Shown piece by piece: positions 32,332 to 40,517 of a stretch of DNA of 64,000 nucleotides; the stretch's first letter is position 1, and each line of letters begins with the position of its first letter. The DNA is from Glutamicibacter soli. GTDB taxonomy: Bacteria > Actinomycetota > Actinomycetes > Actinomycetales > Micrococcaceae. The translations under genes and the position numbers were made by a program. The notes under the pieces are model-generated. The model was not told the origin of the DNA. It made no database searches and saw nothing but the letters and a program-made list of their open reading frames with translations. The stretch lies in contig NZ_POAF01000004.1 of assembly GCF_003309065.1 (NCBI RefSeq), forward strand, positions 248,001 through 312,000, in the 5' to 3' direction.

Positions 32332-33543
32332 CTAGGCGCCGCTGTACTGCTCGAAGCGCGTCAGCGGGGTTTCCCCGGACTCCTCCAGTCGCTGCAGGGT
32401 GGACAGGCGCGGGCCCAGGGCGCTGCCGAAGCGCTGGTCCCAGTGCTCGAACTCGTCGGTCGCCAGCGCGCGCCGGGCATGGTGCACCCAGTTCGGGTTG
32501 TCCAGCATCTCGCGTCCCAGCAGCACGATGTCCGCGTCCTGGTCTTCGATCATCCGGCTGGCCTGCTCCGGATCCACGATGAAGCCCACGCAGGCCACGA
32601 CCGCGTCGGTTTCCGCCTTGATGGCCCGGGCGAAGTCCGCATGGAAGCCGAAGCCGCGGCGCACGCGGGTGTCGCTGGAACGGTCGGTGGTGATGCCCCC
32701 GGAAGAGGTGTCGATGACGTCCACGCCGGCGGCGTTCGCATGCCGGGAGAACTCGACGATGTCCTCGATGCCCAGGCCGCCGTCCAGCACGCCGTCCACC
32801 GAGGACACCCGGTAGGCCAGGATGATCTCGTCGCCGATAGCCTTGCGGATCGCGCGGATGACCTCCAGCGGGTAGCGGATGCGCCCGGCGGTGTCCCCGC
32901 CGTAGCCGTCGGTGCGGGTGTTGGAAATGGGGGAGAGGAAGGAATGCAGCAGGTAGCCGTGGGCGCCATGCAGCTCGATGTAGCGGAAGCCCGCCTCGGC
33001 GGCGCGGCGCGCTGCGGATGCCCACTGGGCTACCGACTCGGCGATCTCCGCCTCGCTCATCTCGGTCGGCACCGGCCAGTTCGGGCCGGCCGGCAAGGCC
33101 GAGGGGCCGACGGTCTGCCACGGCGGGTTGCCCGCCAGGGCGTCCGTCTCATCCAGCGGGGCGCCGGCATGCCACGGCTCGCGCACCGAGGCGCGGCGCC
33201 CTGCATGGCCCAGCTGGATTCCGGGGACCGAACCGTGGGCGTCGAGCAGGCTCGCGATGCGGGTCATGCCCTCCACATGGGCGTCGTCCCACAGGCCCAG
33301 GTCGAAATGGGAGATGCGGCCGCGCGGCTCGATGGCCGTCGCCTCGACGATGACCAGCCCCGCGCCGCCCAGGGCGAAACGCCCCAGATGCGCCAGGTGG
33401 AAGTCGCTGGCGAAGCCGTCAACCGCGGCGTACATGCACATGGGCGAAACGCCGGCCCGCAACGGCAGCGTGGTGCCGCGGATGGTCAGGGGCGTAAAAA
33501 GCGCCCGGTCCTCGGTGCTTGCTGTGCGCGCATCAATAGTCAT
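32332..33543 (-). CDS. Old yellow enzyme, YqjM-like ene-reductase
   Basis: 403 residues. FMN barrel with the YqjM-class N-terminal S-P-M-C-M-Y (redox-tuning Cys36), Q-L-G-H-A-G-R-R-A-S, E-L-H-G-A-H-G-Y-L-L-H-S-F-L-S-P (substrate His pair) and L-L-G-R-E-M-L near the end. Reduces activated C=C bonds with NADPH; ketosteroid enones are known OYE substrates. No C-terminal redox domain. A degenerate TCCCG-type site lies 42 bases upstream of the start. The ribosome site is weak (G-A-G-T-G). Confidence 0.9.
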   Translation of the reverse strand: MTIDARTASTEDRALFTPLTIRGTTLPLRAGVSPMCMYAAVDGFASDFHLAHLGRFALGGAGLVIVEATAIEPRGRISHFDLGLWDDAHVEGMTRIASLLDAHGSVPGIQLGHAGRRASVREPWHAGAPLDETDALAGNPPWQTVGPSALPAGPNWPVPTEMSEAEIAESVAQWASAARRAAEAGFRYIELHGAHGYLLHSFLSPISNTRTDGYGGDTAGRIRYPLEVIRAIRKAIGDEIILAYRVSSVDGVLDGGLGIEDIVEFSRHANAAGVDVIDTSSGGITTDRSSDTRVRRGFGFHADFARAIKAETDAVVACVGFIVDPEQASRMIEDQDADIVLLGREMLDNPNWVHHARRALATDEFEHWDQRFGSALGPRLSTLQRLEESGETPLTRFEQYSGA

Positions 33544-33584
33544 GCCAGCACTCTATCGAGCAGCCGCAGCGCCCGGGCGGCCAG

Positions 33585-33599
33585 TCCCACTTTCCGGAA
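33585..33599. promoter_or_regulatory. Degenerate TCCC-N7-GGAA site upstream of OYE gene
   Basis: TCCCA-CTTTC-CGGAA: left arm complete, right arm off at one base. Correct geometry and position, but weaker than the others. Confidence 0.35.
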
Positions 33600-33608
33600 C
33601 CGGCGCGA

Positions 33609-35045
33609 TCAACGTTCCGTTCCGCGCGGAGAAGCCGGCAGCAGCAGGGCCAGCACCGAGGCCAGCAGGCAGCTTGCGGCGACGCCGCCGAAGGCGAGCG
33701 ACAGCCCTGACTGGGTCAGGAACTGCGAGCCGCCCGCGGAGACCGCGAAGCTCGAGAGCAGGAAGGCGAACACCGCGCTGGTGGCCGCCCCGGAGAAGGT
33801 GCGGATCAGCGAATTGATGCCGTTGGCCGCCGCGGCGTCCTGCGCCGGGCTGTATCCCATAACCAGCGCCGGCATGGCCGCGAAGCTCAGCGCCGTGCCC
33901 ACGCCCACCAGCGCCGCACCGACCACGATGACTGCCAGCGAACCGTGGGTGAACAGGCGGAACACGAAGGCCAGCGACATGACCAGCGCGCCGAGGGCCA
34001 GCACCTTGCGCGCGTCGATGCGGTTGAGCAGCATGCCCGCCACCGGGGAGAGCCCGGCCATGGTCAGCGAGGCAGGGATCATGACCAGTCCCGCCTCTAC
34101 CGGGCTGAGCCCCAGCCCGGATCCGATGCCGGCCGGGGCCTGCACCTCGTGGGCTGTCAGCAGGTGGTTGGCGAACATCCCCGCGGTGGCGAAGAAGGTG
34201 GCGATATTGGTCAACAGCACCGGGCGGCGGAAGGCGGTGCGCAGGTCGATGACCGCACGGGCGCTGCGTAGCTGCAGTGGAACCCACAAGCAGGCAGTGA
34301 GCACCCCGAGCCCGGAAATCACCGCCAGCGGCAGCGGGTTCGTGCCCCACCAGCTGGACCTCGAGATGACGAACAGGGCGCTGGCCAGCACCACCGACAG
34401 GCCCAGCGCGCCGAGCATGTCGAACCGGCCGCCCGGATAGGATCCGGCATCGCGGACCAGCAGCAGCACGCCGCCCAGGGCAAGGACCCCGCCGATGGCG
34501 GAGAATACGAAGATCCCCGCGGTGCCGAGCCCGCTGCTGCCCAGCACCCCGGAGAGCAGCAGCCCGGTGGCCGAGCCCAGTCCGACGGTCGCGCTCATGA
34601 CGGCAATTGCGGTGCCTGCGCGCCCGGCCGGCATCATGTCGCGCAGCAGGCTGATGCCGATGGGGACGATGGAGGAGGCGCAGCCCTGCAGGGCCCGGCC
34701 CGCCAGCACCCAGCCGAAGCCCGGCCCCAACGCGGCGGTCAGCGAGCCGGCCACCAGCAGTCCTAGGGTCACCAGCAGCAGGCGCCGCCGGCCGTACATG
34801 TCCGCCATGCGCGAGAGCACCGGGGTTCCCACCGCCCCGGCAAGCAGCGTGATTGTCACCAGCCACGAAGCATCCTCCGCCGAGGCCCCGAGGTCTTCGG
34901 AGAAGCTGGGCAGCGATGGGACGATCAGCGTGAACTGCATCGAGGAGAGCATGCCGCTGACGGCAAGCAGGATGACGGTGGGCCACCGGGAGCTCTTCGG
35001 CATGAGCCGGAGGTCCTCCGATTCGGCGTTACGGGTGAGGCTCAT
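33609..35045 (-). CDS. MFS transporter
   Basis: 478 residues from the ATG at 35045 (AGGA upstream); an in-frame start at 35078 is possible. About 12-14 hydrophobic segments, motif A as S-R-M-A-D-M-Y-G-R-R-R after the second segment, and a proline/glycine-rich fifth segment. DHA2-like exporter family. 49 bases downstream of the thioesterase gene and probably co-transcribed. The sequence resembles the MFS at 56146 (both have M-V/M-F...T-L/P-L-I-P-x-L-P-x-F and V-T-x-T-L-L-A-G-A-V). Substrate unknown. Confidence 0.85.
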   Translation of the reverse strand: MSLTRNAESEDLRLMPKSSRWPTVILLAVSGMLSSMQFTLIVPSLPSFSEDLGASAEDASWLVTITLLAGAVGTPVLSRMADMYGRRRLLLVTLGLLVAGSLTAALGPGFGWVLAGRALQGCASSIVPIGISLLRDMMPAGRAGTAIAVMSATVGLGSATGLLLSGVLGSSGLGTAGIFVFSAIGGVLALGGVLLLVRDAGSYPGGRFDMLGALGLSVVLASALFVISRSSWWGTNPLPLAVISGLGVLTACLWVPLQLRSARAVIDLRTAFRRPVLLTNIATFFATAGMFANHLLTAHEVQAPAGIGSGLGLSPVEAGLVMIPASLTMAGLSPVAGMLLNRIDARKVLALGALVMSLAFVFRLFTHGSLAVIVVGAALVGVGTALSFAAMPALVMGYSPAQDAAAANGINSLIRTFSGAATSAVFAFLLSSFAVSAGGSQFLTQSGLSLAFGGVAASCLLASVLALLLPASPRGTER

Positions 35046-35094
35046 GGGAGCATCCTGCGCTCGCTGGCGGGCGGGCAAAACGAAGCGATGGATG

Positions 35095-35538
35095 TCATTG
35101 GGCCGCGCCGGATTCCAGGAAGGTGAGGAACACTTCCGGCAGCCGGATGGCTTTCTGATCCGGGCTGACGGTCACCAGCCAGTTGGAGGCCGTTGCCACC
35201 AGGGTCTGGTCGCTGCGCCGCCACATCTGGAAGTCGAAGCGAACCGAGCAATTCCCGATTTCCCCGACGCGCAGCTCAATGGTGATTTCCTCGAAGAGCC
35301 GCGCCGCTTGCAGGTAGTCGCAGTGGGTGGCCCGGGACACCGTCCACCAGCCGAAGCGTTCGAGCAGGGTGTCCTGGCGGAATCCGTTCAGCAGCAGCCA
35401 TTCGGTCTGCAGCGCTTCCATGCGCGGGAACCAGGTGGCGTAGTAGAGGATTCCGGCGGGGTCCGTGTCCGCGTAGCTCAATCGTTGGGTGTGCTCGTGC
35501 ACCGGTGTGGAAAGTTCAGTATCAAAATTGAGCGACAT
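35095..35538 (-). CDS. Acyl-CoA thioesterase, 4HBT family
   Basis: 147 residues from the ATG at 35538; the frame to 35583 adds residues without a ribosome site. Hot-dog fold with the 4-hydroxybenzoyl-CoA thioesterase signature Y-A-D-T-D-P-A-G-I-L-Y-Y-A-T-W (about 22-36), whose Asp is catalytic. Hydrolyses an acyl-CoA in the cytoplasm. In a steroid island it may release stalled CoA intermediates or recycle CoA. First gene of a two-gene unit with the MFS, suggesting hydrolysis then export. Confidence 0.83.
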   Translation of the reverse strand: MSLNFDTELSTPVHEHTQRLSYADTDPAGILYYATWFPRMEALQTEWLLLNGFRQDTLLERFGWWTVSRATHCDYLQAARLFEEITIELRVGEIGNCSVRFDFQMWRRSDQTLVATASNWLVTVSPDQKAIRLPEVFLTFLESGAAQ

Positions 35539-35644
35539 TGCTGGAAGTCCCGCCTGAATTCGATTTGTATGGAGCGCAAGCAAACATTACCCAGCATTTG
35601 CACGGGGCAGTTTGCCGGATCCGAGTGAACGGGAAGAATCGATC

Positions 35645-36412
35645 CTAGACGCTATATCCGCCGTCCACGTTCAGCTTCTGGCCGGATATAAAATTTGCCT
35701 TTTCTGAAACGAGGAAGGCGACAGCCTCTGCGATATCTGCCGCAGTGCCAAATCTTCTCAAGGGGATGTTATCCATGGTGACCTGGAGGGCGTTGCTATC
35801 CAGTTCGCCAGTATCAATCAGCCGCGCAGCCATCCCGTCACTCAGCATGCCCGGAGCAACGGAGTTTGCTCGTACACCGTAGCGGCCTTCTTCGGCAGCC
35901 AATGCGCGAATCATGGTCTCGACTCCGCCTTTGGGAATCGCCGAAAGGCCGTCCCTTTTGGGGTAACGAGCAGTGGCTGCCGAAGTTACAGCGGTGATCG
36001 ATCCAGATGTGGTTCGGAGGGAAGGAAGAACTGCATGAATGATGTTGAAGAATCCAACGAGATCAGCGTTGACTTGATCGGCGAAATTTTCAGGTGAAAC
36101 TTTCGAAAGGTGCACCATTGGGACGTGCGGTCCTGCGGCGTGGATGAAGTTTTCAATTGCGCCGTGCTGTGCAATGAGGTCGTCGGCTAGCTTCCTGCAA
36201 GCCTGGGGATCTTGGAGGTCAATGCGGTGCGCTGTCGCCTTGTTGCCCATTTCTTCCACGAGCGCAGAGGGGTCAGATTGCTGGAAAGTGAATGCAACCT
36301 TTTTCCCACCCCTAACCAAGCGGCGGACAATCGCTGTACCGATTCCTCCGGAGCCTCCCGCGACGAGTGATATTCCCGATTCCTTGATGCCGGCGGCAGC
36401 TTTTTGTGTCAT
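35645..36412 (-). CDS. SDR-like protein with Ser in place of catalytic Tyr
   Basis: 255 residues from the ATG at 36412; the longer open frame is antisense to livK. N-terminal V-A-G-G-S-G-G-I-G-T-A (17-27) binds the dinucleotide, H-A-A-G-P replaces N-N-A-G, and D-G-G-Y-S-V ends the protein. Counting 13 residues from the catalytic Ser (V-T-S-A-A-T) reaches Ser (L-S-A-I-P-K) rather than Tyr, while Lys is kept. This may change or remove dehydrogenase activity. Faces livK across a region with two KstR2-like boxes. Lower G+C than the genes on its left. Confidence 0.8.
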   Translation of the reverse strand: MTQKAAAGIKESGISLVAGGSGGIGTAIVRRLVRGGKKVAFTFQQSDPSALVEEMGNKATAHRIDLQDPQACRKLADDLIAQHGAIENFIHAAGPHVPMVHLSKVSPENFADQVNADLVGFFNIIHAVLPSLRTTSGSITAVTSAATARYPKRDGLSAIPKGGVETMIRALAAEEGRYGVRANSVAPGMLSDGMAARLIDTGELDSNALQVTMDNIPLRRFGTAADIAEAVAFLVSEKANFISGQKLNVDGGYSV

Positions 36413-36450
36413 GCCGTGCAAGCTATCAGCTTTAGACGAAGAATTCCAAG

Positions 36451-36464
36451 CAAGCGATCGCTTG
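36451..36464. promoter_or_regulatory. KstR2-like box 1, SDR / livK region
   Basis: CAAGCGATCGCTTG, a perfect 14-base palindrome with the CAAG/CTTG half-sites, spaced wider than the strict consensus. 39 bases from the SDR ATG. Confidence 0.6.
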
Positions 36465-36496
36465 GTTTCTGCGATGCTAGGCCTTATGCTCAATGT

Positions 36497-36510
36497 AGCA
36501 AGCGTTAGGT
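36497..36510. promoter_or_regulatory. KstR2-like box 2, SDR / livK region
   Basis: AGCAAGCGTTAGGT, two mismatches to AnCAAGnnCTTGnT, 36 bases upstream of the livK ATG. Confidence 0.45.
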
Positions 36511-36545
36511 TGTTAATTATCTGATTGTTATGTAAGGAGAGCGCT

Positions 36546-37757
36546 ATGCGTTTTGGCAAGGCAAAATCGTTGGTTGCATCCATGGCAGTGCTAGGTTTGG
36601 CGCTCACTGGCTGCGCGAATTCGGCATCTTCTGCCGAAGGTGCAGGCGACGGAGACGGTTCGCTGAAGGTGCTGGTTCTGGGAGGCCTTGGCGCTGAAGG
36701 CATCCTTGCGAACAATGCAGCGACATCGGTTACTGCTGCGGAAGCATCCGTTGCAGCCGTGAACGAAGCCGGCGGAATCCTGGGCAAGAAGCTTGAGATC
36801 GAAGTGATTGATGATCGCGCGGACCCTACTGTGGCTGTGACAAAATTGCGTGAGAAGCTTGCTGAAGGCGAAAAGCCCGTTGCAGTCATGAACTCCGGTC
36901 CGTCAACGGTAGCGGAAGCAATCTTGCCCGTCCTGATGCAGAAGCAGATCCTCTCGTTTAACATCGGCCCAACCGAAACGTCGACCGACCCATCGGTCAA
37001 CCCACTCAACTTTGATCTCTCGCCGAGTGTGCAGGACTATATTGATGGCTTTGTTCCGGAAATCCAGAAGAAAAAGTATGAAAAAGTTGCAGTTCTTCAT
37101 GGCTCCAGTGCGACAGGCGAGCTATTTGGCAAACTTACCGAAGAAGCGTTCACATCTTCGGGATTGAAGGTCACGGGCAACGAGGGCTATGACAACGCGG
37201 CCCTGGACATGACGCCCCAGCTGGAGAAGCTCAAGAGCAGTAATCCGGATGCATTGGTTCTTGACTCCTACGGTGCGCCACTTGCATATGTGCTGCAGGG
37301 AATCGAAAAGCTTGGCTGGGATATTCCAGTAATTGGCAACAACTCGGTATCTGCCACCAGCCTGGTAGCCACGGACCCGCCTGCTGGTGTCCTAGGTACG
37401 TCCCAGGTCAAAAACCTGACAATGCAGGTCTTTGAGAGCACCAAATTTGATCCAAAGAACGAAAAGCTCAACGCAGCGGTAAAGCTGATGGCCGAGACGG
37501 GCACCATCGGCTCCTCGCTTATTCTTGCTTACAACTACGACGCGATGTGGCTGCTGAAGTCGGCTGCGGAGTCCTCGAACTCCCTTGAGGCCAAAAACAT
37601 CGCCGAAGCACTTTTGGACAGCAAAGTCCAAGAAGCCGCGCAAACGCAGATTCTGCCCAAGTACGCATTTACGAGCGAGTCCCACGCCCCGCATATGGAA
37701 CCAGAACATCTGATCTTTATCTCCCCGTCAAAAATGGTCAACGGCCAGTTCCAGTAA
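36546..37757 (+). CDS. Branched-chain-type ABC substrate-binding lipoprotein
   Basis: 403 residues from the ATG at 36546, with AAGGAG about seven bases upstream. Signal peptide with lipobox L-T-G-C (Cys24), Ser/Ala/Gly linker, then a periplasmic-binding fold of the LivK/AmiC group: V-L-G-G-L-G-A-E-G, A-A-V-N-E-A-G-G-I-L-G-K-K-L-E (about 68-82) and N-S-G-P-S-T-V. Lipid-anchored outside the membrane, it delivers ligand to the permease encoded next. LivK-type proteins bind amino acids but also aromatic acids; a steroid-derived acid is inference from the KstR2-like boxes. Codon use is less G+C-rich than the flanking regions. Confidence 0.85.
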   Translation: MRFGKAKSLVASMAVLGLALTGCANSASSAEGAGDGDGSLKVLVLGGLGAEGILANNAATSVTAAEASVAAVNEAGGILGKKLEIEVIDDRADPTVAVTKLREKLAEGEKPVAVMNSGPSTVAEAILPVLMQKQILSFNIGPTETSTDPSVNPLNFDLSPSVQDYIDGFVPEIQKKKYEKVAVLHGSSATGELFGKLTEEAFTSSGLKVTGNEGYDNAALDMTPQLEKLKSSNPDALVLDSYGAPLAYVLQGIEKLGWDIPVIGNNSVSATSLVATDPPAGVLGTSQVKNLTMQVFESTKFDPKNEKLNAAVKLMAETGTIGSSLILAYNYDAMWLLKSAAESSNSLEAKNIAEALLDSKVQEAAQTQILPKYAFTSESHAPHMEPEHLIFISPSKMVNGQFQ

Positions 37758-37770
37758 CGATTCAAATCGT

Positions 37771-37804
37771 CAGGGGCCACGCTGAAAAAATGGCGTGGCC
37801 CCTG
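37771..37804 (+). terminator. Hairpin between binding-protein and permease genes
   Basis: 12-bp perfect stem (37771-37782 with 37793-37804), A-rich loop, no T run. Probably a partial terminator or mRNA-stabilising hairpin that raises binding-protein yield over the permease. Confidence 0.65.
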
Positions 37805-37833
37805 CCTGATCCGGTTTTAGAACAGGAGCGCTC

Positions 37834-38691
37834 ATGACAATCATCTGGTCGGGTATGGCGATTGGTGCCGTTTATGCACTGGTTGCCATCGGATACAACA
37901 TTGTTTTTATTTCACAAAAAACATTCAACTTTGCTCAAGCTTCCCTCATGATGCTCGGTGCCTTCATCACCTATGTAGGCATCGTAGTAATGCAGCTTCC
38001 ATGGTGGTTGGTTGGCATCATGGCGGCAATCATAGTTGGACTTATAGCGGCCCTTGAAGAGCGGATTGCGATTCGTCCTGTGAAGGACATGCATAACCTG
38101 TTGGTGACCACTTTGGGTGCATCAATCATTCTGCAGGGAGTTGCGCAGCTGATTTGGGGCGGAGAGCCCTACCGAGTTCCCTTCTTCGCAGGTGATCAGG
38201 TCATCAGCTTGTTTGGCGGCAACGTTTACCCCGTAGAACTTGTGCTGGTTGCAGTGGTGATTCTCCTGGTTATCGGCCTGAACCAATTCTCCAAGCATAG
38301 CCTGATCGGTATTGCCCTTATGGGGATGAGTGAAGACCGTGAAGCTGCGCAGTTGCGTGGTGTGGATGTCCGACGTTTTGCATTTCTGGCTTTTGCCTTT
38401 ACCGGCGTTCTGGCAGGATTTTTAGGGCTCTTTGTCGGCCCGAAAACTTATGCGGTGGCAACGCTGGGTGCGTCACTGGCACTCAAAGGATTCGTTGTAC
38501 TCGCCATCGGTGGTTTTGGATCGTTGACCGGCACTCTCGCTGGCGGACTGATCGTAGGGCTTACGGAAGCCCTCGCCAGCCGGTACATCGGTGCTGACTT
38601 TGCGAACCTGAGCGTATTCCTAATCTTGGTCGTGATTCTAATGGCGAAGCCTTCAGGGCTGTTCAACCGGCAAAAAGAACGGACGGTATGA
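37834..38691 (+). CDS. Branched-chain-type ABC permease, LivH-like
   Basis: 285 residues; AGGAG precedes the ATG. About eight hydrophobic segments, beginning W-S-G-M-A-I-G-A-V-Y-A-L-V-A-I-G-Y-N, the standard LivH start. The cytoplasmic loop G-M-S-E-D-R-E-A-A-Q-L-R-G-V (about 163-176) contacts the ATPase. Forms the transmembrane channel with the LivM part of the next protein. The stop is one base before the next start, so translation is coupled. Confidence 0.9.
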   Translation: MTIIWSGMAIGAVYALVAIGYNIVFISQKTFNFAQASLMMLGAFITYVGIVVMQLPWWLVGIMAAIIVGLIAALEERIAIRPVKDMHNLLVTTLGASIILQGVAQLIWGGEPYRVPFFAGDQVISLFGGNVYPVELVLVAVVILLVIGLNQFSKHSLIGIALMGMSEDREAAQLRGVDVRRFAFLAFAFTGVLAGFLGLFVGPKTYAVATLGASLALKGFVVLAIGGFGSLTGTLAGGLIVGLTEALASRYIGADFANLSVFLILVVILMAKPSGLFNRQKERTV

Positions 38692-38692
38692 C

Positions 38693-40516
38693 GTGTTAGC
38701 ACTTTGGTTGAAAATCCGGGCACTGCCGACATGGGCGTTGCCGCTCCTTCTCGGAATCGTGCTGTTGCTGTTGCCTTCCTTGGGCATGAACTATGGAATG
38801 ACCCGACAGGTTATCCTCACTTTGTTGCTGGCTCTCATTGTCTCGGGGCTGAACCTCAACTTGGGCTATGCCGGTGAGTTGGCGATGGGGCATATTGCAA
38901 TGTATGCGGCGGGTGCCTACACGGCTGGCCTTATTGGCAAAGCCGGAATCACCGAAATCTGGGTCCAGCTTCTTGTCGGAGCTCTGGCTGCGTTAGTCGT
39001 TGGCCTGGTTTCGGGAGTTCCGGGCCTGCGACTCGGCGGCTGGTCCTTGGCCATGACATCATTCTTCCTGATCCTCTTGATCCCGGACGTCCTCTCGATT
39101 TTCAAGGAGTCGACCGGTGGACGCAATGGGCTGACGGGAATCGCCACTCCCACGCTTTTCGGGGAGCCGGTAACGGAAAATCAGTACTACGTTCTGGTCG
39201 TCGTAATAGCCATTCTATGGTTTGCTTTCATGCGCAACGTCGTGGTTTCCCGACACGGAACTGCATTTCAAGTGCTCAAGCAAAGCCCTGTGCTTGCCTC
39301 ATCGTTAGGCATTTCCGTGTTCCGTATGAAACTTTCTGCTTATGCGCTGGGTGCAATCCCGGCAGGCTTGGCCGGCGTCCTCTTTGCCAACCTGGATATG
39401 TTCATTTCGCCAGAAGCCTTTACCTTCACCGTGGCTATGACAGTACTGGCCGCGTCCATATTCGGAGGTTCGGCCAGTGTTTACGGTGCCTTGGTTGGTG
39501 CTGGGGTTCTCCAATTCGGCTTGAACCAAGCAACCAACTTCCAGGAATATGGGCTGATCATCACTGGTGGATTCCTGCTCTTTGGAGGAGTCCTCTTTAG
39601 CGGAGGAATCGCCGGTGTAGGGCAGAAGATTGTCCGCAAGCTGGACTACAAGGCAGCGGAGCAGGCAGGACGTTCAAAGGGCAGCTCTGCGGAGAATGCC
39701 GTTGCGGATGTGGAAGTGCTGCAAGGTGCAAATCTGTCTGTGCAAACGGTTTCAAAGGCATTTGGCGGTAACAAGGCGTTGTCTCAGGTCAGTCTCGAGG
39801 CAAAGCCCGGAGCCGTGACAGCGATCATTGGTCCGAACGGCTCTGGCAAAACCACACTGCTGAATATGATTTCTGGATACTACGAAACGGATGAAGGCGT
39901 TATCGCGCTGGACGATTTGCAGATCCAGGGGCAGCCTTCCTATAAGGTCGCTCGATCCGGCGTTTCGAGAACTTTCCAGACGCCCAATATCCCGAAGAAT
40001 CTGAGCGTCATTGAAGCGGTCGAATCCGGCCGGTACTCGACGCAGAGGGCTTCGATCCTTCAAGCAGTCTTTCGCACTCCAAAATTCCGCCGTATTCGCC
40101 GCGAGGATCGTTCCGAAGCGCAACGTGTGCTTAACCTCGTGGGTCTCGGATCGCAGCTCAATGCTGATGCCGATTCGCTCCCGCTCGGCAACCGTCGGTT
40201 ATTGGAAGTTGCCCGTAGTTTGATTGGCTCACCCAAGGTCATCTTGTTGGACGAGGTTGCCTCGGGGCTGGATGAAGACGAGCTTGACGTACTTGCTGAT
40301 CTCATTCTGCGGCTTCGCGAGGCAGGCTTGACCGTTGTCATCGTCGAGCACAACTTCCAGCTAGTGCTGCGGCTAGCGGATGTTATTTACGTTCTTGCCC
40401 AAGGCTCGGTGATGGCTCACGGCGCACCTGCCGAGATTGAGAAGAACCCGCGGGTCATGGAAGAGTACCTGGGCATTGTTTCGGACTCTGATGGAACTAG
40501 CTTGGTAGGAGCATGA
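38693..40516 (+). CDS. LivM-LivG fusion: permease plus ATPase
   Basis: 607 residues from a GTG one base after the livH stop. Residues 1-315 form the LivM permease with about ten hydrophobic segments and the loop V-L-K-Q-S-P-V-L-A-S-S-L-G-I. A linker (about 316-345) joins a LivG ATPase: Walker A G-P-N-G-S-G-K-T-T (about 380-388), signature-like L-P-L-G-N-R-R, Walker B V-I-L-L-D-E-V-A-S-G-L-D, switch His in V-E-H-N-F. These are normally separate proteins. The frame is continuous across the join, with no sign of stop or frameshift. The LivG signature lacks the usual L-S-x-G-Q spelling. Confidence 0.9.
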   Translation: MLALWLKIRALPTWALPLLLGIVLLLLPSLGMNYGMTRQVILTLLLALIVSGLNLNLGYAGELAMGHIAMYAAGAYTAGLIGKAGITEIWVQLLVGALAALVVGLVSGVPGLRLGGWSLAMTSFFLILLIPDVLSIFKESTGGRNGLTGIATPTLFGEPVTENQYYVLVVVIAILWFAFMRNVVVSRHGTAFQVLKQSPVLASSLGISVFRMKLSAYALGAIPAGLAGVLFANLDMFISPEAFTFTVAMTVLAASIFGGSASVYGALVGAGVLQFGLNQATNFQEYGLIITGGFLLFGGVLFSGGIAGVGQKIVRKLDYKAAEQAGRSKGSSAENAVADVEVLQGANLSVQTVSKAFGGNKALSQVSLEAKPGAVTAIIGPNGSGKTTLLNMISGYYETDEGVIALDDLQIQGQPSYKVARSGVSRTFQTPNIPKNLSVIEAVESGRYSTQRASILQAVFRTPKFRRIRREDRSEAQRVLNLVGLGSQLNADADSLPLGNRRLLEVARSLIGSPKVILLDEVASGLDEDELDVLADLILRLREAGLTVVIVEHNFQLVLRLADVIYVLAQGSVMAHGAPAEIEKNPRVMEEYLGIVSDSDGTSLVGA

Positions 40517-40517
40517 A

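Noticed and set aside
36413-37009. Extended N-terminus of the SDR at 35645
   Set aside because: Runs antisense through the livK-like gene and its promoter; the SDR cofactor motif begins right after the ATG at 36412.
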